DNA of 64,000 nucleotides from Methylobacterium longum (lineage in GTDB: Bacteria > Pseudomonadota > Alphaproteobacteria > Rhizobiales > Beijerinckiaceae): positions 124,001 to 188,000 of the forward strand of contig NZ_BPQS01000003.1 of NCBI RefSeq assembly GCF_022179385.1, given 5' to 3'. Below are positions 40,298 to 49,819 of this stretch, piece after piece. Under the pieces are notes generated by a model, which searched no databases, was not told where the DNA came from, and worked only from the letters and a program-made list of their open reading frames with translations. Every line of letters starts with the position of its first letter. Within the stretch, counting starts at the first letter, position 1. The position numbers were made by a program, and so were the translations under genes.

Positions 40298-41380
40298 TCA
40301 CCCGTCGAGGGGTTCGTCGCCGAGGTGCTCGATGCCGAAGCCGGAGAGGCCCACATAGGCCCGCGAGGTCGTCGCGAGGTTGCGGAATGAGACCACGCCG
40401 AGATCGCGCAGGATCTGGGCACCGAGACCGACTTCGCGCCACTGCCGGGCGCGTATCGCTTCCGTGCCCTCATCCGTGACGTTCTTCACCGGAACGCCGG
40501 CCGCGCCGTCGCGCAGGTAGACCAGCACGCCGCGCCCGGTCGACGCGAAACGCTTCAGGACCGCGTCGATCTGCTTGCCGCCGCCGATCACGTCGGCGGC
40601 GACATTGGAACGGTGGAGCCGCACCAGCACGTCCCGGCCGTCGCCGATCTCGCCCATGACGAAGGCGAATTGCTGGATCGACTCGAAGGGTGTGGAAAAC
40701 GCGTAGGCGGTCACGTCCCCATGATTGGAGCGCACCGGGAAATGCCCGACCCGCTCCACCAGCCGATCGCGCGCCTGACGGTAGGCGATGAGATCGGCCA
40801 CCGACACCTGCTTCAACCCATGCTGGCCGGCGAAGGCCTCGATCTGCGGACCCTTCATCACGGTGCCGTCGTCGTTGGCGAGTTCGCAGATGACCCCCAC
40901 CGGCGGCAGCTCCGCCAATCGGCAGAGATCGACCGCCGCTTCTGTGTGCCCCGAGCGCATGAGGACGCCGCCGTCCCGGGCGATCAGCGGAAAGACGTGT
41001 CCGGGCCGCACGAAGTCGCCCGCACCCATGTTGCCGTTGGCCAGCGCCCGCACCGTGTTGCAGCGCTGCTCGGCCGAGATACCGGTGGTCAGGCCGTGCT
41101 TGACGTCGACCGTGACGGTGAACGCCGTGCCGAGCGGCGCGTCGTTCGATGCGACCATCGGGGCGAGATGCAGCCGCCGCGCCTCGTCCTGCGTGATCGG
41201 CGCGCAGACGATGCCGCAGGTGTTGCGGATGATGAACGCCATCTTTTCCGGCGTGCAGAGCGAGGCGGCGACGACGAGGTCGCCCTCGTTCTCGCGGTCG
41301 TCGTCGTCGGTGACGACCACGATCTCGCCGCGGGCGAAGGCCGCGATGGCCTCGGTGACAGTGCAGTGGGGCACGGGCAT
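40298..41380 (-). CDS. ribB: 3,4-dihydroxy-2-butanone 4-phosphate synthase with degenerate GTP cyclohydrolase II half
   Basis: The N-terminal 200 residues are RibB: DDDDRENEGDLVVAASL with the acidic metal site, TCGIVCAPI and RSGHTEAAVDLCRLA. It makes L-3,4-dihydroxy-2-butanone 4-phosphate from ribulose 5-phosphate for riboflavin. The C-terminal 150 residues keep the GTP cyclohydrolase II outline (VLVRLHRSN, GVLVYLRDGAAGVPV, AQILRDLGVV) but lack the three zinc Cys of active RibA (S-E-C and R-C-D-C are lost). Such RibBX-type proteins are common in alphaproteobacteria, with RibA provided elsewhere. It follows aroC by 28 bp and probably shares its transcript; I see no FMN riboswitch before it. 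Confidence 0.9.
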   Translation of the reverse strand: MPVPHCTVTEAIAAFARGEIVVVTDDDDRENEGDLVVAASLCTPEKMAFIIRNTCGIVCAPITQDEARRLHLAPMVASNDAPLGTAFTVTVDVKHGLTTGISAEQRCNTVRALANGNMGAGDFVRPGHVFPLIARDGGVLMRSGHTEAAVDLCRLAELPPVGVICELANDDGTVMKGPQIEAFAGQHGLKQVSVADLIAYRQARDRLVERVGHFPVRSNHGDVTAYAFSTPFESIQQFAFVMGEIGDGRDVLVRLHRSNVAADVIGGGKQIDAVLKRFASTGRGVLVYLRDGAAGVPVKNVTDEGTEAIRARQWREVGLGAQILRDLGVVSFRNLATTSRAYVGLSGFGIEHLGDEPLDG

Positions 41381-41408
41381 TCTCGGGTCGTTGGGGCGAG
41401 GACCAGGG

Positions 41409-42509
41409 TCAGGGCTGCTGCCCGACCTGCCCTCGATGGCGCAGATAGTGATCGGCCAGCACGCAGGCCATCATGGCTTCCGCCACCGGCACGGCGCGGA
41501 TGCCGACGCAGGGGTCGTGACGCCCCTTGGTGACGAGATCCACCTCGTCACCGTCGCGGGTGACCGAGCGGCGGGACGTCAGGATTGAGGAGGTCGGCTT
41601 CACGGCGAAGCGCACCACCACGGGCTCGCCGCTGGAGATGCCGCCCAAAATCCCACCCGCGTGGTTGGCGAGGAAGCGCGGGCGGTCGCCGTTGCCGGCG
41701 CGCATCTCGTCCGCATTGTCCTCGCCGCGCAGGGCCGCGGCTGCGAAGCCGTCGCCGATCTCGACGCCCTTCACGGCGTTGATCGACATCATCGCGGCGG
41801 CGAGGTCGGCGTCGAGCTTGCCGTAGACCGGCGCGCCAAGGCCCGGCGGAACGCCCTCCGCCACGACCTCGATGATGGCGCCCACCGACGAGCCGTCCTT
41901 TCGGATCCCGTCGAGGTAGGTCTCGTAGAAGGAAGCCGTCTCGGCGTCGGGGCAGAAGAACGGGTTGTTTCCGACCTCGTCCCAGTCCCAGCGCGACCGG
42001 TCGATGGCATGCGGTCCCATCTGCACCAGTGCGGCCCGGATGCTGATCCCCGGGATGACCTTCCGGGCCACGGCCCCGGCCGCGACCCGCGCGGCAGTCT
42101 CGCGCGCGGATGAGCGACCGCCACCGCGATAGTCGCGGATGCCGTACTTGGCATCATAGGTATAGTCGGCGTGACCGGGCCGGTAGCTGTCGCGGATCTC
42201 GGAGTAGTCCTTCGAGCGTTGATCAGTGTTCTCGATCATCAGGGCGATCGGCGTGCCGGTGGTGAACTGCCGGCCGTCCGTCCGGTCATCGGAGAACACG
42301 CCGGACAGGATCTTCACCTGATCGGGCTCGCGGCGCTGCGTCGTGAAGCGCGACTGACCGGGCTTCCGGCGGTCGAGCTCGGCCTGGATCTCCTCGGCCT
42401 CCAGGGGCAGGCCGGGCGGGCACCCGTCGACGACGCAGCCGAGCGCGACTCCGTGGCTCTCGCCGAAGGTGGTGACGCGGAACAGATGGCCGAAGGTGTT
42501 GTGCGACAT
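41409..42509 (-). CDS. aroC: Chorismate synthase
   Basis: AroC removes phosphate from EPSP to give chorismate, the last shared step of aromatic biosynthesis, and needs reduced FMN. The 366-residue protein has the three family signatures: [18 protein letters not shown] near the N-terminus, GRGSS-like [19 protein letters not shown] in the middle and [17 protein letters not shown] near the end. The two active-site His lie in the first and last (GESHG and GRHDPC). ATG 42509 starts with [20 protein letters not shown], the usual N-terminus. ribB follows on the same strand. Confidence 0.97.
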   Translation of the reverse strand: MSHNTFGHLFRVTTFGESHGVALGCVVDGCPPGLPLEAEEIQAELDRRKPGQSRFTTQRREPDQVKILSGVFSDDRTDGRQFTTGTPIALMIENTDQRSKDYSEIRDSYRPGHADYTYDAKYGIRDYRGGGRSSARETAARVAAGAVARKVIPGISIRAALVQMGPHAIDRSRWDWDEVGNNPFFCPDAETASFYETYLDGIRKDGSSVGAIIEVVAEGVPPGLGAPVYGKLDADLAAAMMSINAVKGVEIGDGFAAAALRGEDNADEMRAGNGDRPRFLANHAGGILGGISSGEPVVVRFAVKPTSSILTSRRSVTRDGDEVDLVTKGRHDPCVGIRAVPVAEAMMACVLADHYLRHRGQVGQQP

Positions 42510-42709
42510 GGCGCGGCTGCCTTAGCGCGGGAGCGCCGGGGGCACAAACCCGGTCCGTGCAGAGCGCCCCGGCGGACGCGATCGATCCCGCGCGCGCCGT
42601 CGCTCGGCGGACACGCTGACGCAACGGCGAGCGGTGGAACAGCGATGAAGATGGCGGTGCCGGACTGCTTCGCAGCCCTCGTCGAGGACGCCCAAGGAGC
42701 GCAGCGCTC

Positions 42710-43324
42710 TCACGCGCCGCCCCGCGAACGGGGCGGATCGAGACCACCCCGCGCCTTCAGCGCCCGGTACGCCGCGACCGCGGTGGCGAGATCCCGGTGC
42801 AGCCTCCGCTCGTCGCCCAGGGCGCGGAGGTCATAGGTCTGGCCGAGGATATGGGCCGCCTCGTAGCCCTCCGGCAATTCGCCGACGCTGCCGAGGGTGA
42901 TCGTCGCGTTCGGCAGCGCCGCGGCAAAGTCGGCCAAGCGTGCCCGCAGCGCCGCACCGCTGGCGCGCAGATGGGCGCAGGCCGCCGGGCCATGCTCACG
43001 GATCGCCGCCACGGTCCCCTGCGCCAGCGACAGATGAACCGCCTCGCGATGCGCCGGAAAGAGGTAGACGAGGTAGTAGCCCCGCGTCGCGCTGGTGGTG
43101 ATCGCGGGATCGAAGACCGCGATCCAGGGGATCGCGGCCCATTTGCTGCCGCGGCCGGGGCTGCCCTTGACCAGGAACGGCCCGTCGATCGGCACCAGGG
43201 CGGTGCGCAGTTCCCCCGGGGCGCCCCTCCGGATGATCGAAGCCAGTGGATGACCGGCCGGTGGGTCGAGCCGGGCGAGCGGGTACTCCTCGACGATCCG
43301 CCGAAGTGCGTAGCCCAGGCTCAC
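42710..43324 (-). CDS. Stand-alone MrcB N-terminal (DUF3578) domain protein, coupled to anmK
   Basis: The 204-residue protein consists of one DUF3578/MrcB_N-like domain: GHPLASIIRRGAPGELRTAL, the hallmark VKGSPGRGSKWAAIPWIAVFDPAITTSATRGYYLVYLF and VHLSLAQGTVAAIREHG. In McrB-type restriction systems this domain recognises modified DNA and is fused to an AAA+ GTPase; here no GTPase or nuclease follows. The GTG start overlaps the anmK stop (GTGA), so translation is coupled. The frame continues upstream inside anmK without support. Function without an effector domain is unknown. Confidence 0.72.
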   Translation of the reverse strand: MSLGYALRRIVEEYPLARLDPPAGHPLASIIRRGAPGELRTALVPIDGPFLVKGSPGRGSKWAAIPWIAVFDPAITTSATRGYYLVYLFPAHREAVHLSLAQGTVAAIREHGPAACAHLRASGAALRARLADFAAALPNATITLGSVGELPEGYEAAHILGQTYDLRALGDERRLHRDLATAVAAYRALKARGGLDPPRSRGGA

Positions 43325-44448
43325 GGTCGCGCCAGCACCCCGCCGGTCAATTCCTCGCGCACCCCGGTGGTCGACGGAAGGGTGATCGGGAGACCTTTCA
43401 GCGAGCGCACCGCGAGATACGCGAAGGCCTGCGCCTCCAGGTAGGCGGAGGACCAGCCGATCGCGTCGGCGGTCGTGATCTCGGCGCGCAGGTGATAGTT
43501 CAGCAGCCGCACCAGCTCGCCGTTGCGGGCGCCGCCACCGGCCACGATCCAGCGGGTCGGGACCTCGGGGGCGTGGTCGAGGGCGCGGGCTACCGCGCGC
43601 GCCGTGAAGGCCGTCAGCGTCGCGGCGCCGTCCTCGGTGGAGAGCTGGCCGGCGAGCTTGTGGGAGAACCAGTTCCGGTCCAGCGATTTCGGCGGCTTGC
43701 GGAAGAAGAACGGGTGGGTCAGCAGCCAGGCCAGCAGCTGCTCGTCGGGACGGCCACGGGCCGCGGTCCGGCCGCCGTCGTCGAGGTTCTTGCCCTCGCG
43801 CTCCTGCATCCACTCGTCGATCAGGGCGTTGCCAGGTCCAGTGTCGAAGGCGATGACGCCGCCCTTCGAGTCGATCAGCGTGGCGTTGGCGACACCGCCG
43901 ATATTCAGGATGCCGAAGGGGCCGTCGAAGCCCGACGCCTCGGCCAGGGCCTTGTGGAAGACCGGCACCAGCGGCGCGCCCTGCCCGCCCGCCTCGATAT
44001 CCGCCCGGCGCAGGTCCGAGACCACCGGGATGCCGAGCCGGCTCGCCAGCGCCTGCCCATCCCCGATCTGGATCGAGATGCGCTGGTCCGGCCGGTGGAT
44101 CACGGTCTGCCCATGGAAGCCGATGACGTCGATCTCGGACGCCGCCAGCCCATGCTCCTCCAGGAACCGCTCCACGGCCTCGGCATGGGCGAGGGTGACG
44201 AAAGCCTCCGCTTCCGGCAGACGGCCCGGCCTGTCGCCGGGATGGAGGACCGATTCGGCATCCTTGGTGGCCGCGCGCAGCAGCGCCTTCTCGTCGTCGG
44301 CATAGCCACGGTAGCCGGTCGGGCCCAGTGGTTCGAGGAAGTTGTTATGGCCCTTGACGACGTGGACCCGCTCGCCGTCGGTCTCGATCAGCGCGATGTC
44401 GACGCCGTCCAGCGAGGTGCCGCTCATCAACCCGATCGCGCGCATCAT
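43321..44448 (-). CDS. anmK: Anhydro-N-acetylmuramic acid kinase
   Basis: AnmK phosphorylates and opens 1,6-anhydro-MurNAc during peptidoglycan recycling in the cytoplasm. The 375-residue protein shows the ASKHA phosphate loop AIGLMSGTSLDGVDIALIE, VIGFHGQTVIHRPD with the catalytic-Asp neighbourhood, GGVANATLID and WIVAGGGARNGELVRLL. The start is ATG 44448, 6 bp after a GAGG, rather than the GTG at 44460. It is divergent from tyrS, 130 bp away, and co-translated with a DUF3578 gene, an unusual partner. Confidence 0.95.
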   Translation of the reverse strand: MMRAIGLMSGTSLDGVDIALIETDGERVHVVKGHNNFLEPLGPTGYRGYADDEKALLRAATKDAESVLHPGDRPGRLPEAEAFVTLAHAEAVERFLEEHGLAASEIDVIGFHGQTVIHRPDQRISIQIGDGQALASRLGIPVVSDLRRADIEAGGQGAPLVPVFHKALAEASGFDGPFGILNIGGVANATLIDSKGGVIAFDTGPGNALIDEWMQEREGKNLDDGGRTAARGRPDEQLLAWLLTHPFFFRKPPKSLDRNWFSHKLAGQLSTEDGAATLTAFTARAVARALDHAPEVPTRWIVAGGGARNGELVRLLNYHLRAEITTADAIGWSSAYLEAQAFAYLAVRSLKGLPITLPSTTGVREELTGGVLARP

Positions 44449-44578
44449 CGCCATCCTCACCTGCCCCGTGCCTTTCCGCGAACGCCCTGCTAAGAGCGCG
44501 CCGTATCCTGTACCCAGCGCGAGCTAGCACGCGGAGCCTCGGCCTGTCGCGCGAAGCCCGCGACCCGAGATTGCATCC

Positions 44579-45850
44579 ATGACCGCCGACAGCTTCGCGC
44601 CGAAATCCGATTTCCTGCGGATCCTGACCGAGCGCGGCTATATCCACCAGACATCGGACCTCGCCGGCATCGACGCGGCGGCGCTCGAAGGTCGGCTGAC
44701 GACCTATGTCGGATACGACTGCACGGCGCCCTCGCTCCATGTCGGGCATCTCCTGTCGATCATGATGCTGCACTGGCTGCAGGCGACCGGGGGCAAGCCG
44801 ATCGCCCTCATGGGCGGCGGCACCACCCGGGTCGGCGATCCGTCCGGCCGCGACGAGACCCGCAAGATCCTCACCGTCGAGCAGATCGACGCCAACAAGG
44901 CCGAGATCCGCAAGACCTTCGACCGGTTCCTCCGCTTCGGCGATGCGGACGGCGACGCCGTGATGGTCGACAACGCCGAGTGGCTGACCAAGCTCAACTA
45001 CATCGAGATGCTGCGCGACGTCGGCCGGCATTTCTCGGTGAACAGGATGCTGTCGATGGACAGCGTGCGCCTGCGCTTGGAGCGCGACCAGGAATTGTCG
45101 TTCCTCGAATTCAACTACATGATTCTGCAGTCCTACGACTTCGTGGAGCTGAACCGCCGCTACGGCTGCGTCATGCAGATGGGCGGCTCGGACCAGTGGG
45201 GCAACATCGTCAACGGCATCGATCTCGGCCGCCGCATGGGCACCCCGCAGCTCTACGCGCTGACATGCCCGCTGCTGACCACTGCCTCGGGTGCCAAGAT
45301 GGGCAAGACCGCTGCCGGGGCGGTGTGGCTCAACCCGGACCTGCTCAAGCCCTACGATTACTGGCAATTCTGGCGGAACACCGAGGACGCGGATGTCGCC
45401 CGCTTCCTCAAGCTGTTCACGCTGCTGCCCATGACGGAGGTCGAGCGGCTGTCCACGCTGGCCGGCTCCGAGATCAACGCCGCCAAGACGGTTCTGGCCA
45501 CCGAGGCCACCGCGCTGATGCACGGTCGCGAGGCTGCAGATGCCGCCGCCGAGACCGCGCGCAAGACGTTCGTGGAGGGCACGCTCGCCGCAGACTTGCC
45601 GAGCGTCAGCGTCCCGGCGGCGGTGCTGGATGCGGGGCTCGGTGTGCTGACGGCGTTCGGGCCGGAGGTCGCCAAGCTGGTGCCATCGACCAGCGAGGCG
45701 CGGCGCCAGATCAAGGGCGGCGGCCTGCGCGTCAACGACGTTCCCGTAACCGACGAGAAAGCGCTGCTCGGCCCGAGCGATCTGATGCAGGACGGTGTGA
45801 TCAAGCTGTCGTTCGGCAAGAAGCGGCACGTCCTCCTGCGCACGGAATGA
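44579..45850 (+). CDS. tyrS: Tyrosyl-tRNA synthetase
   Basis: The 423-residue class I synthetase charges tRNA-Tyr. It has the HIGH-type motif [10 protein letters not shown] at about residues 50-59, the TyrRS-specific [18 protein letters not shown], the KMSKS loop as [10 protein letters not shown] and a C-terminal S4-like RNA-binding domain ([20 protein letters not shown]). ATG 44579 gives the normal length. It is a single gene followed 37 bp later by a response regulator. Confidence 0.97.
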   Translation: MTADSFAPKSDFLRILTERGYIHQTSDLAGIDAAALEGRLTTYVGYDCTAPSLHVGHLLSIMMLHWLQATGGKPIALMGGGTTRVGDPSGRDETRKILTVEQIDANKAEIRKTFDRFLRFGDADGDAVMVDNAEWLTKLNYIEMLRDVGRHFSVNRMLSMDSVRLRLERDQELSFLEFNYMILQSYDFVELNRRYGCVMQMGGSDQWGNIVNGIDLGRRMGTPQLYALTCPLLTTASGAKMGKTAAGAVWLNPDLLKPYDYWQFWRNTEDADVARFLKLFTLLPMTEVERLSTLAGSEINAAKTVLATEATALMHGREAADAAAETARKTFVEGTLAADLPSVSVPAAVLDAGLGVLTAFGPEVAKLVPSTSEARRQIKGGGLRVNDVPVTDEKALLGPSDLMQDGVIKLSFGKKRHVLLRTE

Positions 45851-45887
45851 GTCGCGCATCGGGGCGAGCGGATCGAGATACCGTCAG

Positions 45888-46574
45888 GTGAGCACATCGG
45901 GCCGCATTCTCGTCATCGACGACGAGCCACCGATCCGCCGCCTGTTGCGGACCGGCCTCGGCACGCAGGACTACACCGTCGTCGAGGCGGGTGATGGCGG
46001 GTCGGCGCTCGCGGCGCTGGGCGCGGGCGAGATCGACCTCGCGATCCTTGATCTCGGCTTGCCCGACATGGCGGGCCACACTCTTCTCGCCGCGATCCGG
46101 GAGCGCTGGCCGAGCCTGCCGATCGTGGTCCTGTCGAGTCGCGACGACGAGCGCGGCAAGGTCGAGGCGCTGGATCTCGGGGCCGACGACTACGTCACCA
46201 AGCCGTTCGGCATGAACGAGCTCCTCGCCCGGATCCGTTCTGCGCTGCGCCATCGCCTCGCGATGCAGGGCGAGCGGCCGGTGTTCCGCATCGACGATCT
46301 CTCGGTCGATCTGGTGCGGCGCATCGTGCGCATGGGCGAGCGCGAGGTGAAGCTGTCGCCGCGGGAATACGATTTCCTGCGGGTGCTGGTCCAGCACGCC
46401 GGCAAGGTACTGACGCACGCGCAGCTCATGCGCCACGCGCCGTCCTCGTCCGATCCCCAGTACCTGCGGGTCTACATGCGCCAGCTCCGCCAGAAGCTGG
46501 AGCCGGACCCGGAGCGACCGCGCTACCTGCTCACCGAAACCGGTGTGGGCTATCGGCTGCGGGCCCCGGATTGA
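45888..46574 (+). CDS. OmpR/KdpE-type response regulator
   Basis: The 228-residue protein has a receiver domain (RILVIDDEPPIRRLLRTGL, phosphoacceptor Asp at about residue 55 in LAILDLGLPDMAG, VVLSSRDDE, DYVTKPFGMNEL) and a winged-helix DNA-binding domain (REVKLSPREYDFLRVLVQHAGKVLTH, MRQLRQKLEPDPERPRYLLTETGVGYRL). The overall pattern is that of KdpE, which activates the potassium ATPase operon with sensor KdpD. Neither kdpD nor kdpABC is adjacent, so it is an orphan regulator here. GTG start at 45888, 37 bp after tyrS. Confidence 0.9.
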   Translation: MSTSGRILVIDDEPPIRRLLRTGLGTQDYTVVEAGDGGSALAALGAGEIDLAILDLGLPDMAGHTLLAAIRERWPSLPIVVLSSRDDERGKVEALDLGADDYVTKPFGMNELLARIRSALRHRLAMQGERPVFRIDDLSVDLVRRIVRMGEREVKLSPREYDFLRVLVQHAGKVLTHAQLMRHAPSSSDPQYLRVYMRQLRQKLEPDPERPRYLLTETGVGYRLRAPD

Positions 46575-46697
46575 CGTCAGGCCGCGCCGACGGTCGCTTG
46601 GCCCGTACAGCGCGGCAACCCGGCGGCGCCACATCGGCGGCGCACCCGCTTCACGACGTTTGGCCGGCGACCCGACTGAGGCAGCCGAGCCGGGCCG

Positions 46698-47498
46698 TCA
46701 GGGCTCCAACCCGTCCTCGATCCGCCGCGCGGCGCGCAGCCGCTCCACCCGGGTCACCGAGAATATTGAGGCCTCGTAGAGGAGCAGCATCGGCAGCGCC
46801 AACGAGAGCTGCGAGATTACGTCCGGTGGGGTCAGGATGGCGGCGGCCACGAAGACCAGCACGATGGCGTAGCGCCGCTTCTCCCGCAGGAACTTCGCGT
46901 CGATGATGCCCACCTGACCCAACAGCGTCAGGATCACCGGCAGCTGGAACGCGATTCCGAACGCGAAGATCAGCGTCATGATCAGCGACAGGTACTCATC
47001 GACCTTCGGCAGCAGCTTGATCGTCGGCTCTCCGGCCACGCCCACCTGCTGGAGCGACACCGAGAACTTGATCAGCAGCGGCATCGCCAGGAAGAACACC
47101 ACCAGCGCGCCGAGCAGGAAGAAGATCGGCGTGGCCACGAGGTAGGGCAGGAACGCCTTGCGCTCGTTGCGGTAGAGGCCGGGCGCCACGAAGGCGTAAA
47201 TCTGCGTGGCGATGACTGGAAAGGCCAGGAAGGCCGCGCCGAACACGCTGAGCTTGATGTTGGTGAAGATCTGTTCGAGGAAATGCGTCGCGATCAGCTC
47301 GGCGTTCTGTGTCCCTACGATGGACGTGTAGGGATAGACCAGGACGTTGTAGATGTCGCGCGAGAAGAAGAAGCAGGCGAAAAACATCAGCACGAAGGCG
47401 ATGAGCGACTTGATCAGCCGCGCGCGCAGCTCGATCAGGTGTTCGAGCAGAGGTGCCCGGGAGGCTTCGATCTCGGCCTCGTCCGCTTCGGTAATCAT
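46698..47498 (-). CDS. tatC: Sec-independent (twin-arginine) translocase TatC
   Basis: The 266-residue inner-membrane protein has six spans and the TatC signature near the N-terminus ([21 protein letters not shown]), [23 protein letters not shown] and [19 protein letters not shown]. TatC recognises the twin-arginine signal of folded proteins. It overlaps tatB by 4 bp and is the last gene of the tatA-tatB-tatC unit. Tat substrates in this window include the dienelactone hydrolase and the NitT/TauT-type binding protein. Confidence 0.97.
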   Translation of the reverse strand: MITEADEAEIEASRAPLLEHLIELRARLIKSLIAFVLMFFACFFFSRDIYNVLVYPYTSIVGTQNAELIATHFLEQIFTNIKLSVFGAAFLAFPVIATQIYAFVAPGLYRNERKAFLPYLVATPIFFLLGALVVFFLAMPLLIKFSVSLQQVGVAGEPTIKLLPKVDEYLSLIMTLIFAFGIAFQLPVILTLLGQVGIIDAKFLREKRRYAIVLVFVAAAILTPPDVISQLSLALPMLLLYEASIFSVTRVERLRAARRIEDGLEP

Positions 47499-48079
47499 CG
47501 GACAGCGGCGCCGTTCTTCGGGTCCACAATGGTGTCGTGCGCGGTGGGCGGCTCCGGCGACGGTCCGAAGGGGTCGTCCACCGAGCCGGGCACCGGCAGT
47601 GGCATCTCCGCCGTATCGGGCGGGGAACTCGTATGCGACGCGACCAGTGGCGCGGGCTCGGGTAGCGCGGGTTCCGCCACTTGGGACGCGGCTTCCTGCT
47701 CGGCTTTCAGCTGCGCCGTCGCATCGGCGAGGGATCGCGTCTCCACGGTAGGCAGCTCAGGGCCGAGCTTCTCGGGGCCGGTCTTGGCCCGTCCCTCGAC
47801 CGCGCCTTTCAGCTCGTCGCGGATGGTCTGCACGGGGTTGAAGGTCGAGCTCGCGGTCCGCACGGTGTTGCGGATCCCGTCGACCTCGCGCCGGACGTCA
47901 TCGAGCTCGGCCTCGCGGATCGCCTCGTTGAACTGCATCTGAAACTCGCCGGCCATGCGGCGCAGCTTCGACGTGACCTGGCCGACGGTGCGCAGCGCCT
48001 TCGGCAGATCCTTCGGCCCGATGACGATGAGGGCGACGCCGCCGATCAGCATCACCTCGCCCCAGCTCATATCCAGCAT
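47495..48079 (-). CDS. tatB: Sec-independent translocase TatB
   Basis: The 194-residue protein begins [34 protein letters not shown], the single TatB span and hinge with the conserved Glu and Gly-Pro, followed by an amphipathic helix and a long Pro/Glu-rich cytosolic tail. It forms the substrate receptor with TatC. The ATG sets the standard MLDxxWxE start. The tail lies on the strand opposite several open but unsupported frames. Confidence 0.94.
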   Translation of the reverse strand: MLDMSWGEVMLIGGVALIVIGPKDLPKALRTVGQVTSKLRRMAGEFQMQFNEAIREAELDDVRREVDGIRNTVRTASSTFNPVQTIRDELKGAVEGRAKTGPEKLGPELPTVETRSLADATAQLKAEQEAASQVAEPALPEPAPLVASHTSSPPDTAEMPLPVPGSVDDPFGPSPEPPTAHDTIVDPKNGAAVR

Positions 48080-48107
48080 GTCGTCGACGGTCCTGCTGCC
48101 CTGCGGC

Positions 48108-48123
48108 CCGGACCTCAGTCCGG
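48108..48123 (-). promoter_or_regulatory. Hairpin between tatA and tatB
   Basis: CCGGAC-CTCA-GTCCGG forms a perfect 6-bp stem with a 4-base loop in the 104-bp gap between tatA and tatB. Located after tatA in the transcript, it could stop or shorten part of the messages, giving more TatA than TatB. No T-run is visible; the role is inferred. Confidence 0.4.
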
Positions 48124-48183
48124 ACCCCGTCAGGCTCTACACGAGCACGCGTCCCCTGACAGTCCTTAAGACCGCCCTCTTCC

Positions 48184-48456
48184 TCAAACCGGCTTGCGCT
48201 CGCCGCCGGGCAGGTGGCTCGCCGGGATGGCGGTGCCGGGGCTGGTCTCGGCCGCGTGCGGGATGGTGCGGACGGGCTCGCTCGGCGGGGTCACCGTCTG
48301 GCTCGCCTGGGGAGTCTCATCCTCGGCCATGCCCTTCTTGAAGGCCTTGATGCCCTTGGCCACGTCGCCCATCAGGTCCGAGACTTTGCCGCGTCCGAAG
48401 AGCAGCATCACGATGACTGCAACGATGACCCAGTGCCAGATACTCATGCTGCCCAT
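48184..48456 (-). CDS. tatA: Sec-independent translocase TatA
   Basis: The 90-residue protein has one N-terminal span ([38 protein letters not shown]) with the FGxxKV hinge and amphipathic helix typical of TatA, then a Pro/Thr-rich tail. It oligomerises into the Tat channel. ATG 48456 lies 5 bp after AGGAGG; ATG 48447 is an alternative. It heads the tatABC group and is followed by a hairpin. Confidence 0.95.
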   Translation of the reverse strand: MGSMSIWHWVIVAVIVMLLFGRGKVSDLMGDVAKGIKAFKKGMAEDETPQASQTVTPPSEPVRTIPHAAETSPGTAIPASHLPGGERKPV

Positions 48457-48603
48457 GGCAACCTCCTGCGGGCGCCCCGAGAAAGCGGGAGCGTAACGCC
48501 ACGTCCGGTTGAGGATTTCGGGGCGAACCTAGGGATCGCGCGGCCCGAACACAAGCAGAGGCGACTTCGGCACCGGTGGAAGGCCGCGATGGAAAGCCGC
48601 GGG

Positions 48604-49608
48604 TCAGGCGGCCGCGAGGGCGGCGGCGAAGCGCGCCCGGGCTTCCGGGACGTCGAGCGGGTCGCCGGCGGGATCGAGCCGTGCCAGCGCGGCGGCCGCC
48701 CTGGCGGCGGCCCGGCCATCGAGGAGAGGCGCAGCCGTCGCGACATCCTGCATCTCGTGCATCGCGCCGTTGCAGTGCAGCCCGACATCGACGCCCGCCG
48801 CGAAGGCGCGTTCGGTCCGCTCGCGGAACGTGCCGGTCAGCGCGTGCATCGACAAATCGTCAGTCATCAACAGGCCGTCGAAGCCGATCGCTCCGCGGAT
48901 CACGTCACGGATGACGGTGGCCGATTGTGTCGCGGGCCGCTCGGGATCGATGGCCGTGAAGACCACGTGCGCGCTCATCGCCATCGGAAGGTCGGCGAGT
49001 GCGCGGAACGGCCCGAAATCCTGTGTCGCCAAGTCGTCGCGGGTCGCATCCACGACGGGCAGGCCGTGATGGCTGTCGCAGGCGGCGCGCCCGTGGCCGG
49101 GGATGTGCTTCATCACGGGCAGGACGCCGCCGGCCATCAGGCCTTCGGCGATAGCCCGGCCGATCTCCGCGACCGACGCCGGGTGGGTCCCGTAGGCCCG
49201 GTCGCCGATGATGTCGTGAGACCCGGGCGCCGGCACGTCGAGGACCGGCGCGCAATCGACATTGATCCCGACCTCGGCCAGATCGTGGGCCATCAGGCGT
49301 GCGCCGAGGTGAGCGATCGCCGCGGCACGGCCTTCGAGCCGGCCGTAACGCCCCCCCGCCGGATAGGCCGGCCAGTGCGGCGGTCCCATGCGCTGAACGC
49401 GGCCCCCTTCCTGATCGATCAGGATCGGCGTTCTGTCGGAGCCGACGCAATCCCGGAGCGCATCCGTCAGGGCACGCACCTCCTGCGGTGTGCCGATGTT
49501 GCGCTTGAACAGGATGAAGCCCCACGGCCGCGCGTCGCGGAAGAAGGCCGCCTCGTCGGCGGAGAGCGACTTGCCGGCGCAGCCGAGGATCAGGGCACGG
49601 GATGTCAT
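48604..49608 (-). CDS. nagZ: Beta-N-acetylhexosaminidase
   Basis: NagZ cleaves GlcNAc from GlcNAc-anhydroMurNAc peptides in peptidoglycan recycling, feeding AnmK. The 334-residue GH3 enzyme shows ILIDQEGGRVQRM, DCAPVLDVPAPGSHDIIGDRAYG, the general acid/base loop KHIPGHGRAACDSHHGLPVV and the nucleophile Asp in LLMTDDLSMHAL. ATG 49608 gives the standard N-terminus. It lies in the argS-SPOR-nagZ-tatABC order common in alphaproteobacteria. Confidence 0.95.
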   Translation of the reverse strand: MTSRALILGCAGKSLSADEAAFFRDARPWGFILFKRNIGTPQEVRALTDALRDCVGSDRTPILIDQEGGRVQRMGPPHWPAYPAGGRYGRLEGRAAAIAHLGARLMAHDLAEVGINVDCAPVLDVPAPGSHDIIGDRAYGTHPASVAEIGRAIAEGLMAGGVLPVMKHIPGHGRAACDSHHGLPVVDATRDDLATQDFGPFRALADLPMAMSAHVVFTAIDPERPATQSATVIRDVIRGAIGFDGLLMTDDLSMHALTGTFRERTERAFAAGVDVGLHCNGAMHEMQDVATAAPLLDGRAAARAAAALARLDPAGDPLDVPEARARFAAALAAA

Positions 49609-49819
49609 CGGGACGTCTCGGGGACTCGTCAGTGGCGGCGCGGGGATGAGAAACGCCCGTTGACTCGGATCGGTGACCGCAGACTCGGGCGGGAACAGGG
49701 ACGCTGCAAGACGAAACCACGATTCCGGGGGTTTCGACCGCTCTGCGATGGCTCGGGTGTTGCGGGCGGGACTCGGAGCCGGCGGACACATCCGGATGGG
49801 TGGTTCGCCCGCCGTCTTG

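Noticed and set aside
41381..41408. Possible FMN riboswitch upstream of ribB
   Set aside because: Only 28 bp separate aroC and ribB, too short for the riboswitch, and no conserved core is visible.
42710..43813. Long minus-strand frame reaching upstream of the DUF3578 protein
   Set aside because: The part above 43324 lies inside anmK in another frame and is Arg/Pro-rich; the GTG at 43324 overlapping the anmK stop is the credible start.
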